Assembly: GCF_003002065.1 (NCBI RefSeq)
Contig: NZ_PVZG01000022.1
Coordinates: 1 to 64,000 of the forward strand
Direction: 5' to 3'
Source: Pseudosporangium ferrugineum
GTDB taxonomy: Bacteria; Actinomycetota; Actinomycetes; Mycobacteriales; Micromonosporaceae
DNA length: 64,000 nt
Part shown: one piece after another, positions 60,260 through 64,000 of the stretch
How the letters are laid out: each line of letters begins with the position of its first letter
Numbering within the stretch: position 1 is the first letter of the stretch
Position numbers and translations under genes: made by a program
Notes under the pieces: generated by a model
Told to the model about the DNA's origin: nothing
What the model saw: the letters and a program-made list of their open reading frames with translations, nothing else
The model's database searches: none

Positions 60260-61357
60260 GTGCCGATCGAGTCGCTCGTCGCGCACGTCACGCATCAGAT
60301 GATCCGGCTGTGCGAGGTGACGCACGCCGATCCCGCCGCCTCCGCCGACCTCGTCGCCGACCTCCTCGGAAGCGCCGGCAACCGTCCGCTCGCCGCCGGA
60401 CCCGGCTGGGCCTCCGACATCGCGGACGACCATACCCCGATCGAGTTCTCCGTCGCCTTCGACCGCGACGGCCCGCCCGTGCTGCGCCTGCTCGCCGAGG
60501 CCGGGGTCACAGACCCGGCCACCCCCGCCGGCCTCGCGCCGGCCCTGTCCTTCGTGCGGCGGCAGGCCCCGCGGCACGGGCTCAGCCTCGAACGCCTCGA
60601 ACGGGTCCTCGACCTGTTCGCGACCGACCGGCCGCAGGGCGCCTTCGGCATGTGGCACTCGCTGATCCTGCGCTCACTGCCCGAGTTCAAGGTCTACCTC
60701 AACCCGGAGCTCCACGGCGTCGCCCGGTCCGTCCCGCTGGTCCACGAGGCCCTCGACCGGCTCGGGGCCGGGGCGGCCTTCCGGACGGTGCGCGAGGAGG
60801 GGCTGCGGCCGGGCCGGCTCGGCGAGGCCGACCGCCTGACCTTCTTCGCCCTCGACCTGCACGACAGACCCACGGCCCGGATCAAACTGTACGTGTCCCA
60901 GCACGACGCGACCCTCGCCGACGTGGCCCGCGCGGCGGCCGTGGTCCCGGGCGTGGACCCGGCCGAAGTGGCGGGGTTCTGCGAACTGGGCGCCGGATCC
61001 GCCGGGCCCTACGACGGGCGCCCCATCATCAGCAGCTACACGTTCCGCCCCGGAGCGGAACAGCCCGTCGGCTACAGCGTGTACGTGCCGATCCGCAGCT
61101 ACGTCGCCGACGACCGGGAGGCGTACGACCGCGTCCGGGAGCTGCTGATCCGCCACGGCTTCGCGCCGGACCGGCTCGCACCGGCCGTACGAGCGGTGAC
61201 CGACCGGCCGCTCGAGGACGGCGTGGGGCTGATCGCGCACGTGTCGCTGCGCGTGGGGCCGCCCCGGCCGGGTGTGTCCGTCTATCTGTCGTCCGAGGCG
61301 TACGCCGTCAGCAGCCCCCGGTCGGGGCAGGGCTGGTCCGGCAGCCGCGTCGCCTAG
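60260..61357 (+). CDS. Indole prenyltransferase, DMATS/ABBA type
   Basis: A 365-residue bacterial aromatic prenyltransferase of the DMATS fold. Conserved segments are DDHTPIEFSVAF, where Glu62 probably deprotonates the indole, then LPEFKVYLNPELHG and ARIKLYVSQHDATLADV. YSVYVPIRSYVADDREAYDR and GVSVYLSSEAY supply the diphosphate-binding Lys/Arg/Tyr shell. Known actinomycete members add dimethylallyl to C5, C6 or C7 of tryptophan. Its partner gene 29 bp downstream is a tryptophanase-type lyase, which points to a free prenyl-indole product. GGAGGG precedes the GTG at 60260; a GTG at 60233 is alternative. Confidence 0.87.
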   Translation: MPIESLVAHVTHQMIRLCEVTHADPAASADLVADLLGSAGNRPLAAGPGWASDIADDHTPIEFSVAFDRDGPPVLRLLAEAGVTDPATPAGLAPALSFVRRQAPRHGLSLERLERVLDLFATDRPQGAFGMWHSLILRSLPEFKVYLNPELHGVARSVPLVHEALDRLGAGAAFRTVREEGLRPGRLGEADRLTFFALDLHDRPTARIKLYVSQHDATLADVARAAAVVPGVDPAEVAGFCELGAGSAGPYDGRPIISSYTFRPGAEQPVGYSVYVPIRSYVADDREAYDRVRELLIRHGFAPDRLAPAVRAVTDRPLEDGVGLIAHVSLRVGPPRPGVSVYLSSEAYAVSSPRSGQGWSGSRVA

Positions 61358-61386
61358 CACCGCTCGTCACCGGTAGGAGAAATGTC

Positions 61387-62775
61387 GTGCCCGAGGAAGC
61401 TTTTCCGTTGCTGCCGCCGTACCGGATCAAGGTTGTCGAACCGATCCCGTTCCTGACCGCGGGGCAGCGCCGGGAGGCGTATGCGGCGGCCGGCTACAAC
61501 CCGTTCAACCTGCGCGCCGACCAGATCACCGTGGACCTGCTCAGCGACTCGGGCACGGGAGCCACGTCGTCCGCCCAGGAAGCGGCCGCGGCGCGCGGCG
61601 ATGAGTCGTACGCGGGGGCCCGGTCCTGGTTTCCCTTCCGCGACGAGGTGCGCGACCTGACCGGCTATCCGCACGTCCTGCCGGTGCACCAGGGCCGCGC
61701 CGCCGAACGCATCGTCTTCTCCACCATCCTGCGCCCGGGGCAGATCTGCCTGAGCAACACCCACTTCGACACCACCCACGCCAACGTCGAACTGGCCGGC
61801 GCCGAGGCCCGCGACCTGCCCACCCCGAGGGCGCTCGACCTGGACAGCGACGACCCGTTCAAGGGCGACGTCGACCTCGACGCGCTGGAACGCACCCTCG
61901 CCGGTCCGGACGGCGAACGCGTCGGCCTGGTGCTGATGACCATCACGAACAACGGCCTCGGCGCCCAGCCGGTGTCGATGGCCAACCTGACCGCGGCGAG
62001 CGAACTGTGCCGCCGCTACCGGGTGCCGTTCTGGCTGGACGCGGCCCGGTTCGCCGAGAACGCCTGGCTGGTCCGCGAGCGCGAACCCGGCTACGCGGAC
62101 CTGAGCCCCCGCGAGATCGCCACCCGGGCGTTCCAGCTCGCCGACGGCTGCGTCATCAGCCTCAAGAAGGACGGGCTGGCACCGGTCGGCGGCGTCATCG
62201 GCGTCCGCGACCCCGACATCTTCGCCACGTGCGAGGCCAACCTGATCGCCACCGAGGGCTTCTCCACGTACGGCGGCCTGGCCGGCCACGACCTCGAACG
62301 CCTCGCGGTCGGCCTCCGCGAGGTCGTGGACGAGGACTACCTGCGCTCCCGGGCGGCGTCGACGGCCCGCCTGGCCCGCCTCATCAACGAGGCAGGCGTC
62401 GACACGGTGCAGCCGGCGGGCATCCACGCCCTGTACCTCAACGCGGGCCGCCTCCTGCCCCACCTCGACCCGGGCCGCTTCCCGGGCCACGCCCTGGCGA
62501 GCCAGCTCTACCTCACCGGCGGCATCCGCTGCGCCGAGCTGGGCTCGCTCTACCTCGGCGAACTGAACGACGACCACCAACTCGTCCGCCCGGCCCCGTT
62601 CGAACTGGTCCGGCTGGCGATCCCCCGCCGGGTCTACACCGAAGCCCACCTCGAGTACGTGGCCAGAACCCTGGGCGAGATCGCAAAGCAACCGGACCAG
62701 GTCCCGGGCTACCGAATCACCGCGGCGCCCCGGGTGCTACGCCACTTCAAGGTCCGGCTCGAGCCCGCGGTGTAG
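61387..62775 (+). CDS. Tryptophanase / tyrosine phenol-lyase family PLP enzyme
   Basis: A 462-residue PLP beta-eliminating lyase. Start region PYRIKVVEPIPFLTAGQRRE, then LLSDSGTGATS, VHQGRAAERIVFS, and DAARFAENAWLVRERE, which includes the Asp that binds the pyridine N. The cofactor Lys is 260 or 261 in ISLKKDGLAPVGG. The family cleaves tryptophan to indole or tyrosine to phenol, with pyruvate and ammonia. Beside an indole prenyltransferase it most likely cleaves prenyl-tryptophan to a prenyl-indole. GTG 61387 follows TAGGAGA. Likely co-transcribed with the prenyltransferase. Confidence 0.92.
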   Translation: MPEEAFPLLPPYRIKVVEPIPFLTAGQRREAYAAAGYNPFNLRADQITVDLLSDSGTGATSSAQEAAAARGDESYAGARSWFPFRDEVRDLTGYPHVLPVHQGRAAERIVFSTILRPGQICLSNTHFDTTHANVELAGAEARDLPTPRALDLDSDDPFKGDVDLDALERTLAGPDGERVGLVLMTITNNGLGAQPVSMANLTAASELCRRYRVPFWLDAARFAENAWLVREREPGYADLSPREIATRAFQLADGCVISLKKDGLAPVGGVIGVRDPDIFATCEANLIATEGFSTYGGLAGHDLERLAVGLREVVDEDYLRSRAASTARLARLINEAGVDTVQPAGIHALYLNAGRLLPHLDPGRFPGHALASQLYLTGGIRCAELGSLYLGELNDDHQLVRPAPFELVRLAIPRRVYTEAHLEYVARTLGEIAKQPDQVPGYRITAAPRVLRHFKVRLEPAV

Positions 62776-63330
62776 CCCTCACCTCAGTCGGCCGTGCGCC
62801 GGTTCGGCGTTCGCGCGGTCGACCGGTCGCCGACTTGGCGTTCGCCCGGTCGGTTGGCCGCTTGCCGGCTTGCCGTCGGACGGCCGTTCGCCCCGAGCGG
62901 CCGTCCTCGGTGCGACCCTTGAGCCCGACTTCGATCCCAGACTCGACCGGCCCTGGGACGCTGACCGCTCCAGCGCCACCGCCGACCGCGGGTGCGCGCC
63001 GCACTGCCCGCCGCGCCGTCGCACCGCCGCGCCGCCGTGGACCGCCGCACCGCCGCCATGGACCGCCGCGCCGCCATGGACCGCCGCGGCTGCCGCGTCC
63101 CTTCGGCGCCCGCCGACCGTGGGCATACCGAACGTCGACGCCCCACCCGCCGCTGGCGCCCACCCGCCGCTGGCGCCCACCCGCCGCTGGCGCCCACCCG
63201 CCGCTGGCGCCCACCCGCCGCTGGCGCCCACCGACCGCTGGCGCCCACCGGCCGCCGGGGCCGATCGATCGCCGGCGCCCATCCGCACTTCCCGCCCTCA
63301 CCCGCGCCGCGCCGACGAGGTAGCGCGGGG
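62776..63330. repeat. 555-bp gap with several tandem repeats, including a 17-bp array
   Basis: No gene is supportable in this interval. From about 63143 to 63250 a 17-bp unit, ACCCGCCGCTGGCGCCC, is repeated about five times exactly and twice with changes, ending near GCCGCCGGGG. Before it, at 63030-63085, GGACCGCCGCGCCGCCAT-like units recur. At 62805-62870 there are shorter repeats with GTTCG and CCGGTCG. The reading frames through the 17-bp array give a 17-residue repeat in every frame, which is a by-product of the period. Confidence 0.75.
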
Positions 63331-63885
63331 TCAGGCTGCCGTGGGCAGCTTGGCCAGGACGTGCTGGAGCAACCGGATCAGCGCGTCCAGGGCGGAATCC
63401 CGCTGGCGGGCGTCGCACCGGGTCAACGGCACGTCGGCGCTCAGCTGGAGCGCCGATCGGATCTCGTCGTCGGTGTAGGCGCACTCGCCGTAGAACGTGT
63501 TGACGGCCACCACGAACGGGATGCCGCGCCGCTCGAAATAGTCGATGGAGGCGAAGCTCGCGGGCAGCCGGCGCGTGTCGACCAGCACCACGGCACCGAG
63601 GGCGCCCTGCGCGAGCTCGTCCCACATGAACCAGAAGCGGTCCTGTCCCGGCGTACCGAAAAGGTAGAGCACCACCTCGGCGTTGATCGTGATCCGGCCG
63701 AAGTCCAGGGCGACCGTGGTGCGCGTCTTCTCCTCGAGCCCGGCCAGGTCGTCCACCCCGACGCTGGCCTCGGTCATGACCTCCTCGGTGGTCAGCGGCG
63801 AGATCTCGCTGACCGAGCCGACCAGCGTCGTCTTGCCGGCGCCGAAGCCACCGGCCACGACCACCTTGGCGGATGTGCGTTCCAT
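63331..63885 (-). CDS. Conservon-type small GTPase (CvnD-like)
   Basis: A 184-residue Ras-like GTP-binding protein. P-loop VVVAGGFGAGKTTLVGSV, then LDFGRITI, the switch II segment LFGTPGQDRFWFMW, and VAVNTFYG in the place of NKxD. In actinomycetes such proteins are the last member of conservons (sensor kinase, roadblock, DUF742, GTPase). The upstream members should lie to the right, outside the window. The last 115 bases (63886-64000) show no recognisable end of a DUF742 gene. ATG 63885. Confidence 0.88.
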   Translation of the reverse strand: MERTSAKVVVAGGFGAGKTTLVGSVSEISPLTTEEVMTEASVGVDDLAGLEEKTRTTVALDFGRITINAEVVLYLFGTPGQDRFWFMWDELAQGALGAVVLVDTRRLPASFASIDYFERRGIPFVVAVNTFYGECAYTDDEIRSALQLSADVPLTRCDARQRDSALDALIRLLQHVLAKLPTAA

Positions 63886-64000
63886 ATAGCGTGTCAGTCC
63901 TCGGTCAGGGTCGCGGAGGCCGCTGGGCAGCGCCTCGATGCCGGGTCGGTGGTGGTGCGGGGGTACGGGATGGCGGCCCCTGCTCGCCGCTGCGGGTTCA

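Noticed and set aside
63143..63250. Possible CRISPR-like array
   Set aside because: The units are directly adjacent with no unique spacers, and no cas gene is near.
62747..63625. Minus-strand frame with repeated GWAPAAGGRQRRVGA
   Set aside because: The repeat is the translation of the 17-bp DNA array and the frame overlaps the GTPase gene in another phase.
63886..64000. End of a DUF742 gene upstream of the conservon GTPase
   Set aside because: The possible frames reading into the GTPase start end in PASRRCPAASATLTED or similar, which does not look like the usual DUF742 C-terminus; too short to decide.

Overview
The window is very GC-rich. It contains two-component and conservon regulators, a GAF-ANTAR protein, a Methyltransf_19 protein, many GTG starts and GTGA/ATGA gene junctions. 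This fits a filamentous actinomycete, most likely Micromonosporaceae (Actinoplanes-like); that placement is inference from gene content, since no rRNA or tRNA gene is visible. I found no insertion sequence, integrase, CRISPR array or tRNA. Most genes are ordinary chromosomal accessory genes.

Layout. 0.1-12.5 kb: small membrane proteins (YgjV-like/GNAT, RDD, DUF2752), an SGNH hydrolase, a GNAT protein, a two-gene heterodimeric ABC exporter whose NBDs are complementarily degenerate, an OmpR-type two-component system divergent from a DUF2079 membrane protein, and a short protein resembling the C-terminal half of a nuclease-like family. A rhodanese-less MnmH-like P-loop protein follows at 12.5-13.2 kb.

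13.27-37.79 kb is the striking part. A leftward operon of four very large proteins (D 2719 aa with a DUF6603 region, C 1041 aa, B 1981 aa, A 597 aa) is joined by ATGA, TGATG and near-overlapping junctions. Divergent from it, across 165 bp, is an ATGA-coupled pair: E (1078 aa, hydrophobic middle and a C-terminal PD-(D/E)XK-like motif) and F (698 aa, peptidoglycan-binding domain plus a phage-virion-like beta segment). None of the six has a signal peptide. I recognise the large proteins only as uncharacterised families. I propose the locus as one multi-protein system, possibly a large assembly with a toxin-like effector. No contractile sheath, tube or AAA+ gene is present to make it a known injection system.

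37.8-46.8 kb: a secreted RTX-repeat-like protein, small hypothetical genes, a RibD-type reductase, a TetR regulator divergent from an SDR fusion with two palindromic operators between them, a Methyltransf_19 protein, a PAP2 phosphatase, and a GH1 beta-glucosidase coupled to an MFS transporter. 46.8-57.3 kb: a secreted penicillin-acylase/discoidin fusion, an FkbM methyltransferase, a VOC protein, a secreted beta-propeller protein, a wHTH-DUF2087 regulator, and a coupled copper operon (PCuAC lipoprotein, Tat DyP peroxidase, CopC). 57.4-64 kb: a secreted DUF3455 protein, a STAS antagonist and a GAF-ANTAR regulator sharing a CTAG for both stops, a lipoprotein, a two-gene indole prenyltransferase/tryptophanase cluster, and a conservon GTPase at the right edge after a 17-bp tandem repeat.

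Several intergenic gaps, and one coding linker, carry short GC-rich tandem repeats with different unit lengths (10, 15, 17, about 20, 26 and 27 bp), which seems to be a habit of this genome.
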